Below are positions 1 to 11,393 of a stretch of 64,000 nt of DNA, piece after piece. The position numbers were made by a program, and so were the translations under genes. How positions within the stretch are numbered: the first letter of the stretch is position 1; the number at the start of each line of letters is the position of its first letter. Origin of the DNA: Streptosporangium carneum (GTDB taxonomy: Bacteria; Actinomycetota; Actinomycetes; Streptosporangiales; Streptosporangiaceae); NCBI RefSeq assembly GCF_027922005.1, contig NZ_BSEV01000005.1, positions 124,001 through 188,000 of the forward strand, given 5' to 3'. A model generated the notes under the pieces. The model saw only the letters and a list, made by a program, of their open reading frames with translations, was not told where the DNA came from and searched no databases.

Positions 1-2625
<2,625 letters not shown>

Positions 2626-2790
2626 CGCTCACCCCCCACGACCAGGCCTGACCCCCTCAGACCGTTCACCGATCCATACTGCACGGCCCCACCGACATAA
2701 ATCGTTCGGCGAGGCGGAGGCCGGGCAGCGAGGCGGGCCGCGCGGTTCCAGTCGGCCGTCGCGGGACGCCGCGAGTCACCGGCGGTCACC

Positions 2791-2856
2791 GCAGGTCGCT
2801 GCGAGTCGCTGCGGGGCGCTGCCGCTGTGGGTCGCTGTGGGTCGCTGTGGGTCACT
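2791..2856. repeat. 10-bp tandem repeat at a gene 3' end
   Basis: About six copies of a 10-bp unit resembling GTGGGTCGCT lie between lhr and the next leftward gene; three nearly perfect copies begin at 2827. The last copy contains the stop codon of the 137-residue hypothetical gene, so repeat slippage could change that protein's end. Confidence 0.7.
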
Positions 2857-3265
2857 GTCTGGCGGGAGCGGGCTCCATGCGCAGCAGCCCCGCGGCGAAC
2901 GCCTTCTGGCACAGCGCGCCGAGCCCGACGACCGTGGGGGGATATCCGTTGTGCCCCATCGCGACCGCGACCAGGTCGGGCCTGATCACGGCGGTGTCCA
3001 CCATCGCCTGCCCGTAGCCGACCAGGAACGCGCGCAGCTGCGCGGGCGTCGGCGCCCCCTCGCCACGGGGCAGGCCCATCTCCAGCATGTCGACCTCCTG
3101 GGCGATGGCCTGCGACAGGGCGGGCTCCGCCGCCGCCTTGGCGAGGATCTCCCGCCCGTAGCGGTCGTAGAGATGCTCCAGCGACGGGCCCGTGAGGGAA
3201 CGGGTCGCCCATCGCGTCTTGCGCTGACGTAGCGCCTCTGACAGCCGCAGGATCGCTGTTCTCAT
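2852..3265 (-). CDS. Hypothetical protein, 137 residues
   Basis: I do not recognise this family with certainty. The product is soluble and mostly helical, with no signal peptide or membrane segment. The N-terminus (MRTAILRLSEALRQRK) is basic, and the central segment reads LVGYGQAMVDTAVIRPDLVAVAMGHNGYPP. Codon third positions are strongly GC-biased like the neighbours, and the frame ends cleanly inside a 10-bp repeat array, so it is probably a real gene. It is on the same strand as lhr, with a 226-bp gap, and may be cotranscribed with it. Upstream (3266-3517) is the divergent promoter region shared with the VOC gene. Confidence 0.7.
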   Translation of the reverse strand: MRTAILRLSEALRQRKTRWATRSLTGPSLEHLYDRYGREILAKAAAEPALSQAIAQEVDMLEMGLPRGEGAPTPAQLRAFLVGYGQAMVDTAVIRPDLVAVAMGHNGYPPTVVGLGALCQKAFAAGLLRMEPAPARQ

Positions 3266-3517
3266 GCCTGTCGGGACGCCCGCCTCCCGCGGAGGGATGG
3301 CCTGGTGGGCAAATCGTTACCCGAGCGCCGGCACGAACGGGAGGCCGGGGCGGGTTCCTGTGTCCCCGGCGTGTCCCCGGTGCCCGCGCGGACACGGGGA
3401 GAGGTTTCCGCCGCCTGGAAATCCCTGCCACGGGGTGTCGGCGCGGAAGGTTCATTCGCTGACAATGCGGAGATAGATTGCAGATGAACAGCCGACGCAG
3501 TGAGCGGTGAGCCAGCG

Positions 3518-4006
3518 ATGAGCATCGATCATCCGGCCGTAGAGGCGGCACGCGAACGGATCAGGGCGGAGCATCTGCGGCGGCACCGTCCGCCGAGCAG
3601 CGCGAGGGGGCTGCACCACTTCGCGCTGATCTCCTCCGACGTCGAGGCCACCATCGCCTTCTACCAGGACCTTCTGGAGTTCCCCCTCACGGAGATCGTC
3701 GAGAACCGCGACTACCGGGGGTCGAACCACTTCTTCTTCGACATCGGCAACGGCAACCTGCTGGCCTTCTTCGACTTCCCCGGCCTGGACCTCGGCCCCT
3801 ACCGGGAGGTCCTCGGCGGACTGCACCACATCGCCATCTCGGTCGACCCGGCGACCTGGGAGAGGCTGCTGGGCAAACTGGAGGCCGAGGGCGTGCCGCA
3901 CCAGGTCGAGAGCGGCGCCTCCGTCTACTTCAGGGACCCCGACGGCGTCCGCCTCGAACTGCTCGCCGACCCGCTGGGGGAGATGTACGGCTCCCGCGTC
4001 CTGTGA
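3518..4006 (+). CDS. VOC (glyoxalase/bleomycin-resistance) family protein
   Basis: Vicinal-oxygen-chelate fold protein of 162 residues with two beta-alpha-beta-beta-beta modules. The first begins at GLHHFALISSDVEATIAFYQDLL; the second at GLHHIAISVD and ends in YFRDPDGVRLELLADP. A His in each LHH strand and the Glu of RLELL are the expected metal ligands. This supports a small metal-dependent dioxygenase, isomerase or glutathione/thiol transferase, but the substrate cannot be read from sequence. The ATG at 3518 is chosen over an in-frame GTG at 3500 because GGTGAG sits about 9 nt upstream of it. It stands alone, facing a convergent membrane glycosyltransferase gene. Confidence 0.85.
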   Translation: MSIDHPAVEAARERIRAEHLRRHRPPSSARGLHHFALISSDVEATIAFYQDLLEFPLTEIVENRDYRGSNHFFFDIGNGNLLAFFDFPGLDLGPYREVLGGLHHIAISVDPATWERLLGKLEAEGVPHQVESGASVYFRDPDGVRLELLADPLGEMYGSRVL

Positions 4007-4146
4007 CGGCCTCCTGCCACGGGACGGGGCCGCCCGGAGCCGTCGTCTCCATGACGGCCGGTCCCGCGGGAGGCCGGACCGTGCCGCCCGTGCCCGCCGG
4101 CGTCCCGCGAGGCACGGCGGCGGTGCGGCGAGCGAGGCGGGAGACC

Positions 4147-5607
4147 TCAGGCGGCGGCCGCGCGGTCCTTCGACGGGACGAACGCCAGGCCGGCGGCGAG
4201 GCAGGCGAGCGGGATGACCGGCAGGACGTACCTGTGGTCGAAGTCGAGGACCGCGACCGGCAGCACCAGCAGGGCCGTCGCGGTGACCCAGGGCAGGAGC
4301 GAGCGCCCACGGCGCAGGCCCGGCAGACCCAGCAGGATGATCGCGGCGAGGTACGGGCCGCGCAGGTAGGCGGGGTACTGGTACACGCGCAGGAATCCGG
4401 CGTAGGGTTCGGCCGCCTCATCTCCTCCCGTGGCCCCGGGGTCGTACGCCCGCAGGGCGGAGGACGCCCACGGGGGGACCGGGTCCGGCGCCCTGCTTCC
4501 GGCGAAGCCGAAGGCGGGCGTCGTCCGTGCCGGGTGGGCCACAGGCGTCCAGGGGAAGGCCAGTGAGACGTCGCCGGCGACGGTCCGCAGATAGTCGAAG
4601 GGCTGCGCGGCGATCGCGTGGAGGGCGAAGGATCGGGCGAGGGCCTCGTTCTTCTCCCTGCCGCCCGGCATGCGGTTGAGGGAGGCCTCCGGTGCCCAGA
4701 AGTAGCCCTCGGCCGCGTCCTTCCACGTGCCGTTCGGGCACAGCGGGAGCTCGGCGGGCGGAGGCTTGATCCGATCGCACTTCGCGAAGGTCATGCTGCG
4801 CGCCCACAGCGCCGCGCCGTCCCCCGCGACCAGCCTGAAGCTTCCATGCTCCGACCGGTACCAGGTGGCGTACAGCGTCAGGGGCAGCAGCCCGGCCAGG
4901 GCCGTGACCGCGAGCGGACGCCAGCCGACGCGACGGACCGCGAGGTAGGCCAGAGCCAGCAGGAGGATCGGCAGGCCGACGGTCCGGGTGAGCGCGGCCC
5001 ACGCCAGGCACAGGCCCGCGACCGTTCCGGTCAGGATCGTCGGGGTCGGCGACCGCATCAGGGCGACCACGCCGGCCACCACGAGGAAGATGAAGAACTC
5101 GTCGCCGAGCACGGCGTGCTCGAGCCTCAGGAACGAGGCGTCGAACAACCCCGGCACCGTGGCCAGGGCCGCACCCCACGACGGGAGTCCTTTGCGCCGG
5201 AGCAGCCCGTAGATCATCACTCCGACGCCCAGCCCCATCAGATGCTGGACGCCCACCACCACCGGGACGCTGTGAAACGGCAGGAGCAGCCGGAGCAGGA
5301 AAGGGTAACCGCTCGGGTTCAGATCCATTCTGGGGCGCAGGTCCAGCGCAAGCTGAATGTAGGTGTAGGTGTCGTACCAATAAATGCGGCCGGGACGATA
5401 GCCCAGCATGGTCACGATGCGTAACGCGGCGGCGAACAGCAACACGACCACGAAAAGCCGGTGACGTGCGATCAACCGGCGCAGGCGCGCGGGCGGGGCT
5501 GAGTTCTTTTGCTGAACGTTCGTTAAAACGGTCAAGCGGGGGACCTGCCTTCGGCCTGGGGATTGCGGGACGACCTCCTGACTTCGGCCCTTGAGCGTAG
5601 CGGACAT
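4147..5607 (-). CDS. Polytopic membrane protein, GT-C-like glycosyltransferase
   Basis: A 486-residue membrane protein with a basic 45-residue cytosolic N-terminus followed by about ten hydrophobic segments. The first loop after TM1 holds WYDTYTYIQLALDLRP, in the place where GT-C enzymes (ArnT/PMT/Dpm-dependent type) carry their acidic active-site residues. A large extracytoplasmic loop with Cys residues (FAKCDRIKPP...LPLCPNG) lies near the middle, and the C-terminus has further TMs ending in DFDHRYVLPVIPL. That layout suggests transfer of a sugar from a lipid-phosphate carrier to an external acceptor. Family assignment is from architecture only, and donor and acceptor are unknown. The gene is alone on its strand; the nearby MBOAT/AlgJ pair also acts on extracellular polymers, but a joint role is speculation. 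Confidence 0.7.
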   Translation of the reverse strand: MSATLKGRSQEVVPQSPGRRQVPRLTVLTNVQQKNSAPPARLRRLIARHRLFVVVLLFAAALRIVTMLGYRPGRIYWYDTYTYIQLALDLRPRMDLNPSGYPFLLRLLLPFHSVPVVVGVQHLMGLGVGVMIYGLLRRKGLPSWGAALATVPGLFDASFLRLEHAVLGDEFFIFLVVAGVVALMRSPTPTILTGTVAGLCLAWAALTRTVGLPILLLALAYLAVRRVGWRPLAVTALAGLLPLTLYATWYRSEHGSFRLVAGDGAALWARSMTFAKCDRIKPPPAELPLCPNGTWKDAAEGYFWAPEASLNRMPGGREKNEALARSFALHAIAAQPFDYLRTVAGDVSLAFPWTPVAHPARTTPAFGFAGSRAPDPVPPWASSALRAYDPGATGGDEAAEPYAGFLRVYQYPAYLRGPYLAAIILLGLPGLRRGRSLLPWVTATALLVLPVAVLDFDHRYVLPVIPLACLAAGLAFVPSKDRAAAA

Positions 5608-6403
5608 TCATCATCAATGCGCACAAATGAAAAAATGTAGACAGTGGGTGGTGGATGTTCCGTGAGGTTTGGCCCGGTTTTGAGGGCTCCGGGGGTGACG
5701 CTCCGTTAGGAGTGAGTGCTATTTGTATCGCATGGCTGGCGACAAGGTGACGTTAGGGGACATAGCGTCTGTAGGGCTGTGAAATCGCGAAAGGTGAATG
5801 CCTTCTGGAAACTGATGTCATCAATGATGCATTTTTGGCCTGGTATGCCGTGATACGGCCATCGGGTCCGCCTTTCCGGGGGTCACCTCACCGTGACGCG
5901 GTGAAGTCGTTCACCGGGCGTGACGCTGTTTTCGCCGGCGTCGGCCGCGGGGGATTCCCGCCGCGGGCCTCGCCACGGCGGAGCGTCTCGTGGCGGATCC
6001 GTTCAACGCGGGGCGGTCGCCCATGCGCCGGATCTCGTTGTGCGCGCCCGTCGCCGACGCGGCCGCGGTCGCTCCGGACTGATTTGACACGCCCGTCGTC
6101 GGATGTCTCCGGGTTCGTTCCTCAACGTGATGCGCGAAGCTCTCCCGTTCGCCTCCGGAGCCTCTTCGGGGCCGGAATGTCGGCCTTCCGGGACAGGCCC
6201 GCGGAAAGGCCGGCCCAAAAAATCGCCATTGGGTGTGGTGAAAAGATTTCGGTGGACGGCCGACGCTTTTCCGACTCCCGCGCCTTCGGCCTCCGGGGCC
6301 GCTGTGTGCTGCTTCGGCGGTCCATGAAAGGCCGTGGAAGCCTCCAAGAGGCTCCATTGCCTGACCGGTGCGGGGTGTGCGCGTTTCCGCCGCGGCGGAT
6401 CCG
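5608..6403. other. Gene-poor region, no convincing gene
   Basis: About 800 bp without a recognisable reading frame. Several ORFs are open but show no protein motifs and poor codon bias, and composition near 5640-5830 is less GC-rich than the surroundings. The right part adjoins an S26 peptidase pseudogene, so this looks like decayed DNA plus the promoter area of the leftward glycosyltransferase gene. Confidence 0.55.
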
Positions 6404-6730
6404 CTACGACATGCGTCTGAGCGCGGTTCCGAGAATGCGCGTCTCAGGGAAGTGACCGACGTATCGAGAGTCGGAACTCACCCGCGGGTTGTCGCCCTGC
6501 AGGACGTGCGTTTCACGGGGCACGACGGCCTCGGGGGCGTTCGCCAGGGCGTGGACGTCCTCGCGGGAGACCTCGTCACCGGCGTCGCGGCCACCCGTTT
6601 GGCGAGCCGTTCGTGGTTCTCCGGGACCGTCTGCCGGGTGTCACGCGGGAAGGGGGCCGTGTTTCACCGGGCTCCGTACGTCGGCTCCTCGGCGACGACG
6701 ACGTCGCCTCGGCGGAGCCGGGTGGTCCGC
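6404..6730 (-). pseudogene. Decayed S26 (signal-peptidase I-like) peptidase
   Basis: Read on the minus strand, pieces of an S26 family peptidase are visible although no intact ORF remains. From about 6725 the frame gives RLRRGDVVVAEEPTYGAR, then an in-frame TGA at 6664-6666. The same frame continues with a stretch ending ERLAKRVAATP. Near 6575-6590 the similarity moves to another frame, starting at GDEVSREDVHALANAPEAVV, running through THVLQGDNPRVSSDSRYVGH and FPETRILGTAL to a TAG at 6404. The KRV segment holds the expected general-base Lys, and GDN...SSDSR is the signature C-terminal box of signal peptidases. The N-terminal Ser motif (GxSM) was not found. One stop, one frameshift and a missing N-terminus make it a pseudogene. 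Confidence 0.75.
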
Positions 6731-7108
6731 CGCGGCCGGGGTGTTCTTCGTGGGAGGCGTGGTTCGTCCTGCCGCCGGGACGCCGGTCCTTGCGACGTCC
6801 GCCTGTCGGATGCCGTCGTCTTCGGTAACGTGGCGATTTACCACGTCATGTAATTGTCAGGCGGCAGAAAGCGGGGTTGCGGTGGAGGCGAACCGGTGTG
6901 GGGAGCTTCTGACCGGTGCTTCGGGGCGGTAGGGTTCATCCGCGATCACCCGTGGCCCGCGGTGCGTCGCGGAGCCGGCCAGACCGTGCATCCCGGTGGG
7001 CGTGCGGGGTCACGAAGACCCCGCCCTCGATCCTGACGATCCCCCCGCGGCTGTGCGCGGTCCCCTGCGCGGCGCCTGACCGTCCCCCGCCTCCGATCCG
7101 GAACCTCG
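6731..7108. other. Intergenic region before the MBOAT gene
   Basis: No supported gene. It may contain further degraded sequence of the S26 peptidase's N-terminal part on the minus strand and the promoter of the MBOAT operon on the plus strand, but I could not identify specific elements. Confidence 0.4.
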
Positions 7109-8545
7109 ATGTCGTTCTCCTCCCCCGCGTTCCTGTGGTTCTTCATGCCGGCGACCCTGCTCGCCTACTGGGTGCTCCCGCCCCGGTGGCGCAACGGGCT
7201 CGTCGCCGTGGTCAGCCTGGCCTTCTACACCTGGGGCGCGGGGCCGTACACCGTGCTGCTGCTGTCGGCGATCGCCGTCAACTACGGCGCGGGCCTCGCG
7301 GTGGACTCCGCGAGGCTGCGCGCCCGCCCGGGAGCCCGCAGAGGCGTGCTGGTCGCGACGGTCGGATGGGACCTGGCGATCCTGGGGGTGTGGAAGTACG
7401 GAGGGTTCGCCAGCAGGCAGGTCGACGCGGTGTCGAGCGCGCTCGGACTGGGCCACAGCCCGATCGTGAGCCTGGCCCTGCCGATCGGGATCTCCTTCTT
7501 CACCTTCCACCATCTGTCCTACGTGGTGGACGTCTACCGCGACAGCAGGCCCGCGCAGCGGAGCCCGGTCCAGTTCATCACGTACATCGCGATGTTCCCC
7601 CAGCTCATCGCGGGTCCGATCGTCCGCTATCACGAGATCTCCGAACAGCTCGCCGACACGCGGCGCAACAGGTTCGACGACTTCGCCGCGGGATTTCCCC
7701 GCTTCGCCCTGGGGCTGGCCAAGAAGGTGATCGTCGCCGACACGATCGCCCCGGTCGCGGACGCCGCGTTCGCCCACTCCGGCGGCCAGATCAACACCCC
7801 GACCGCCTGGCTGGCGGCGCTGGCCTACACCGTCCAGATCTACTTCGACTTCTCGGGATACTCCGACATGGCCATCGGCCTGGGCACGATGTTCGGCTTC
7901 AGGCTTCCTGAGAACTTCAACCGGCCCTACTCGGCGTACTCCGTGACGGACTTCTGGCGACGCTGGCACATGTCCCTGTCCCGCTGGTTCCGCGACTACG
8001 TCTACATCCCGCTCGGCGGCAACCGCGGCGGCACCCTGAACACCTACCGCAACCTGTTGGTCATCTTCGTGCTCTGCGGCTTCTGGCACGGCGCCAACTG
8101 GACCTTCCTCGTCTGGGGCCTCTACCACGGCGGTCTTCTGGTCGTCGAACGGCTGCTGGGCTGGGACCGCCCGCCCGGCACCGCCCTGGCCATGCTGCTG
8201 CGCCGCGCCGCGACCTTCCTGCTGGTCGTGGTCGGCTGGGTGTTCTTCCGCGCGGAGACCATGACCGAGGCGACCGGCGTCCTCCAGGCGATGTTCACCT
8301 GGAGGCCGGGCGAGCTGGACGAGTTCGCGGCCTTCGCGCTCAACCACCAGCGGACGCTCACCTTCGCGCTGGCGCTGACGGTGGTGCTGCTGCCGGCCTC
8401 GCTCACGCTCGGCCCGCTGATCGAGTCGGGCAGGGGCAGGGCGGCGAGGGCGGTGCGGGTCGCGATGACGTGGGTGGCCGCACCCTACGCCGGGGTGCTG
8501 GTCGCCGCGGGGACCTTCAGTCCTTTCCTGTACTACCAGTTCTGA
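7109..8545 (+). CDS. MBOAT family O-acyltransferase (AlgI/PatA-like)
   Basis: A 478-residue polytopic membrane protein of the MBOAT family that moves an acyl group across the membrane for O-acetylation of an extracellular polymer. Typical features: MSFSSPAFLWFFMPATLLAYW at the N-terminus, LPIGISFFTFHHLSYVVDVYRD, DFSGYSDMAIGLGTMFGF, DFWRRWHMSLSRWFRDYVYIPLGGN, and the catalytic-His segment FWHGANWTFLVWGLYHG. About ten TM segments are visible and the length fits AlgI homologues. It is followed after 12 bp by an AlgJ-like gene, the standard partner that completes transfer on the outer face. No polymer synthase is adjacent, so the acceptor (exopolysaccharide, teichoic acid or peptidoglycan) is unknown. 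Confidence 0.93.
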   Translation: MSFSSPAFLWFFMPATLLAYWVLPPRWRNGLVAVVSLAFYTWGAGPYTVLLLSAIAVNYGAGLAVDSARLRARPGARRGVLVATVGWDLAILGVWKYGGFASRQVDAVSSALGLGHSPIVSLALPIGISFFTFHHLSYVVDVYRDSRPAQRSPVQFITYIAMFPQLIAGPIVRYHEISEQLADTRRNRFDDFAAGFPRFALGLAKKVIVADTIAPVADAAFAHSGGQINTPTAWLAALAYTVQIYFDFSGYSDMAIGLGTMFGFRLPENFNRPYSAYSVTDFWRRWHMSLSRWFRDYVYIPLGGNRGGTLNTYRNLLVIFVLCGFWHGANWTFLVWGLYHGGLLVVERLLGWDRPPGTALAMLLRRAATFLLVVVGWVFFRAETMTEATGVLQAMFTWRPGELDEFAAFALNHQRTLTFALALTVVLLPASLTLGPLIESGRGRAARAVRVAMTWVAAPYAGVLVAAGTFSPFLYYQF

Positions 8546-8557
8546 GGGAGGCCGCCG

Positions 8558-9751
8558 ATGACCGCCGTCGAGACCGAACCGACGCCTCCCGCGACGCGGG
8601 TCCGCCGCCTGAGAGGCAGGCGGCTGCCGACGCTGCTCGTGGCGGGGGTGTTCTTCTTCGGGCCCGCGCTGGCCTTCGCCGCGGGCGAGCGGGCCGCGGC
8701 GATCGAGAACCGGAAGCTGCCGGACTTCCCCGCGCTGTCGGAAGGGTGGGACTTCATCCCCAAGGCCGAGGCGTGGGCCGTCGCCCACCTGCCGCTGCGG
8801 CAGTACGCCGTGCGCGGCAACGTCGCCCTGTCGGAAGGGGTGTTCGGTCAGCCGCCGTCGTACAACAAGGGAGGAAAGCCCACCTATCCCCGGGTGGTCG
8901 AGGGCCGCGACGGCTGGCTCTACTTCGGAGACGACGTGATCGAGGCGTGCGGGCCGCGCTGGAGCGTCGCGGAGACCCTGGAGCGGACGCGCAGGCTGGC
9001 CGAGATCGTGCAGAGGTCGGGCAGGCGCTTCGTGCTCACCGTGGCGCCGGACAAGACCACGGTGTATCCCGACAGGCTTCCCGAGCGCTTCCTCGGCCAG
9101 GCCTGCCTGGGCGAGCGCAAGCGGGAGTTCTGGGCCGCGCTGCGGGCGGCGCGCCTGCCGGGATACATGGATCTGCGGGGGCCTCTCGAGCGGCTGCAGC
9201 GGGAGTCGGGCGAACCCGCCTACTGGCGGACCGACAGCCACTGGAACGAGCGTTCCTGCGGGCTGTACGGCACGGAGCTGGCCAGGACGCTCGACCCCGG
9301 CCTCGCGCGGGGCACCCGGCTGGTCGAGATCGAGCAGGCGGTGCGGGACGGCGACATGGGTGTGATGCTCGGCACGCCGCGCAAGGAGACGATCGACCAG
9401 TGGCGGCTGGTCCGGGACGGTGTGAAGCGAGTCAAACAGGATGACGCGCAGATGCCCGTGTCGTTCGCCACCGCCAACGCCTCGACCGGGGCCCCGCTGT
9501 TCGAGCCCAGGACCCTGCTGATCGGCGACTCGTTCACCCGCAACTCGCTGCCGTGGGTCACGCCGTACTTCGCGGACCTGACCTATCTGCGCAGCGACGC
9601 GTCCGCGAAGGCGGGCCCCGAGTACGTCGCGGAGAAGGTCGCCAGGAGCGAGACGGTGGTGTTCGAGATGGTGGAGCGCTACTTCGTCGGCGGACACGGG
9701 GAGATGCTGGACGACGCGACCCTCGCCGCGATCGACAGGGCGCTGCGCTAG
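8558..9751 (+). CDS. AlgJ/AlgX-like SGNH acetyltransferase
   Basis: A 397-residue extracytoplasmic protein anchored by one N-terminal hydrophobic segment (LPTLLVAGVFFFGPALAFAAG). It carries the AlgJ/AlgX family marks: VVEGRDGWLYFGDD, the Asp/His pair in RTDSHWNERS and the nucleophile Ser in LLIGDSFTRNSLP, which form the SGNH-type triad. It should accept the acetyl group delivered by the MBOAT protein encoded 12 bp upstream and place it on a secreted or wall polymer. The two genes form a compact operon. The start ATG follows a GGAGG-type site (tgagggaggccgccg). The polymer acted on cannot be told from the window. Confidence 0.9.
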   Translation: MTAVETEPTPPATRVRRLRGRRLPTLLVAGVFFFGPALAFAAGERAAAIENRKLPDFPALSEGWDFIPKAEAWAVAHLPLRQYAVRGNVALSEGVFGQPPSYNKGGKPTYPRVVEGRDGWLYFGDDVIEACGPRWSVAETLERTRRLAEIVQRSGRRFVLTVAPDKTTVYPDRLPERFLGQACLGERKREFWAALRAARLPGYMDLRGPLERLQRESGEPAYWRTDSHWNERSCGLYGTELARTLDPGLARGTRLVEIEQAVRDGDMGVMLGTPRKETIDQWRLVRDGVKRVKQDDAQMPVSFATANASTGAPLFEPRTLLIGDSFTRNSLPWVTPYFADLTYLRSDASAKAGPEYVAEKVARSETVVFEMVERYFVGGHGEMLDDATLAAIDRALR

Positions 9752-9830
9752 CCCGCACGGCCGGGACGGACGCGGGCGTTCGGGAAGGTCGCGTCGTCCT
9801 CGTCGTCCTCCGGAGCCCCATACTTGGAGG

Positions 9831-10025
9831 ATGCGCCTGTCGGAGTTCTGGAATCGGATGAAACTGCACTTCGGTGACACCTACGCCGAGTCGTGGGCTC
9901 ACGACTACGTCATCGCCGACCTGGGCGGGCGGACCGTCGACCAGGCGCTGGCCGACGGCGTCGCGGCCAAGGACGTCTGGCGGGCCGTGTGCGGGGTTTC
10001 CGACGTCGCCGCCCGGCTGCGCTGA
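9831..10025 (+). CDS. DUF3046 family protein
   Basis: A 64-residue protein starting MRLSEFWNRMKLHFGD and containing DLGGRTVDQALADGVAAKDVWRAVC, which is the DUF3046 family. In many actinobacteria (Rv2738c in Mycobacterium tuberculosis, next to recA Rv2737c) the homologue lies directly upstream of recA. Function is unknown. Here recA begins about 13.7 kb further on, because the natural-product cassette lies between them. The start is immediately preceded by GGAGG, which is unusually close for a Shine-Dalgarno site. Confidence 0.92.
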   Translation: MRLSEFWNRMKLHFGDTYAESWAHDYVIADLGGRTVDQALADGVAAKDVWRAVCGVSDVAARLR

Positions 10026-10556
10026 CCGGCGCTCGGGGGCGTGGTGCGAAACACCGCCTGATAGGGCCATCCCTTTCCCGGCATCCGATCTTGAATCCGG
10101 CGGGGCGGGCGGGCGCGGCGGGCTTCTCCGTTTCCCGCGTCGTGTCGCCTAGCTGGGTAAATCCGCGAGTCATGGCCGAAGTCCGGGCCGAAGCCGTCAT
10201 CCCGGTCTGTCGGCCTCCGCCGAATTCGGCACGGTTTGCTCCATTGATCGACTTTTCCCGTGCGGCCGCTACCTGGCCGAATAGCGTTCCGGTCGCAAAT
10301 AGCGAGGGTTAAGTAACAAAAATCGGTAGATACATTGCGATCCTGCTGCTGTATACCGAAGGTATGAGTATCCGGATAGTGGGGGTCTGTCCGCTACGTC
10401 TCGTGTCAACCACGAGTCGATTCGCCCCATGACCCTTGAGACGCCCGCCAGGGGCGGGCCCGCCTCGAAGGCGGTTCTGACGGCCCACACGCGGGTGCTC
10501 CCTGCGGTGACGCCAGGCGAGGGTCACCGCCACCGCGATTTCCCGGGTCAGATACG
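10026..10556. promoter_or_regulatory. Intergenic control region before the LuxR-type regulator
   Basis: About 530 bp with no supported gene. The part at 10300-10380 is distinctly richer in A and T than the rest of the window and contains a short perfect palindrome, ATACC-GAA-GGTAT, at 10353-10365. This looks like the promoter and a possible operator of the regulator gene at 10557; binding is untested. Confidence 0.4.
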
Positions 10557-11249
10557 GTGACGATGAAGAATGCCGCACAAAAGAAAACCGTTCTGCTGGC
10601 AGAGAGCCGCACACTCCTCCGGATCGGTCTGAGAGAGATCGTCCACGAGGCGGGTGACATGGCGGTGACCGGTGAGACGACGGACTCCGCCGACACCATC
10701 CGCAGCATCCGCGACCTCTGCCCCGAGATCGTCGTGATGGGGCCGCTCACCGACTGCGCCGACTCCGTCGAGGCCACCCGGAAGATCGCCGCGGAGGTCT
10801 CGTCCGGGCTTCCTCGGTTCCTCGCGCTCGTCGACGCCTGGGACGCCAGGTCCTTCGACGTGACCGAGTCGGAGGTCGGGGGGCTGCTGTTCACGAACGC
10901 GTCGGCCGAGGAGCTTCGCGCCGCGATCCGGATGCTGTCGGCCGGATACTCCTTCCTCGCCCCGGAGGTGTACCAGAGGGCCGTGCGGGCGGTGTCGAGC
11001 CCGAGGACGCCGCCGGTGACGGACATGACCAGCAGGGAGCTCGAGGTGCTGCGCCTGCTCGCCCGCGGTTACACCAACGCCGAGATCTCCAGGGACCTCT
11101 CGCTCAGTGAGAGCACCGTCAAGTCCCACGTCCAGAACGTGCTGCACAAGAAGCACCTGCGGAACCGGGCGGGTGCGGTGATCTACGCCTACGAGACGGG
11201 TCTGATGAAGGTGGGGGAGAACCTCCCTCACCTGTCCCGCAGGACATGA
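10557..11249 (+). CDS. LuxR/NarL-type regulator with atypical receiver domain
   Basis: A 230-residue protein with a receiver-like N-terminal domain (about residues 11-135) and a C-terminal LuxR helix-turn-helix (TSRELEVLRLLARGYTNAEIS ending near TVKSHVQNVLHK). The receiver lacks the usual chemistry. The acidic pair after strand 1 is replaced in VLLAES. The phosphoacceptor position reads VVMGPLTD rather than VLMDxxMP. The conserved Lys of GFLLKD is Thr/Asn in GGLLFTNAS. It therefore probably works without phosphorylation, perhaps by binding a small ligand, as atypical regulators of antibiotic clusters do. No kinase gene is adjacent. It sits at the left end of the pyrrole cassette and is the best candidate for its pathway-specific activator. 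The GTG at 10557 or ATG at 10563 could start it. Confidence 0.88.
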   Translation: MTMKNAAQKKTVLLAESRTLLRIGLREIVHEAGDMAVTGETTDSADTIRSIRDLCPEIVVMGPLTDCADSVEATRKIAAEVSSGLPRFLALVDAWDARSFDVTESEVGGLLFTNASAEELRAAIRMLSAGYSFLAPEVYQRAVRAVSSPRTPPVTDMTSRELEVLRLLARGYTNAEISRDLSLSESTVKSHVQNVLHKKHLRNRAGAVIYAYETGLMKVGENLPHLSRRT

Positions 11250-11393
11250 CCGGGTGAAAGACGCGACAGAGCGGCCAACGCGCGGCAGGGCCGTCGGCGA
11301 CGAGCCGACAGCCAGTCCACTTGGTCGCCCATTGGTACTTCCGCAAGATCGCCGTACTTGCCACGATGGCACTCCGTGACGTTCATACGAGAC

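Noticed and set aside
5835..6932. Plus-strand ORFs of 147-206 residues in the gene-poor region
   Set aside because: No family features and weak codon bias; part of them lies opposite the S26 peptidase relic.
7010..9880. 956-residue minus-strand ORF opposite the MBOAT/AlgJ genes
   Set aside because: Its sequence is the Arg/Gly/Pro-rich pattern of a shadow frame; the plus strand codes two clear enzymes over the same bases.
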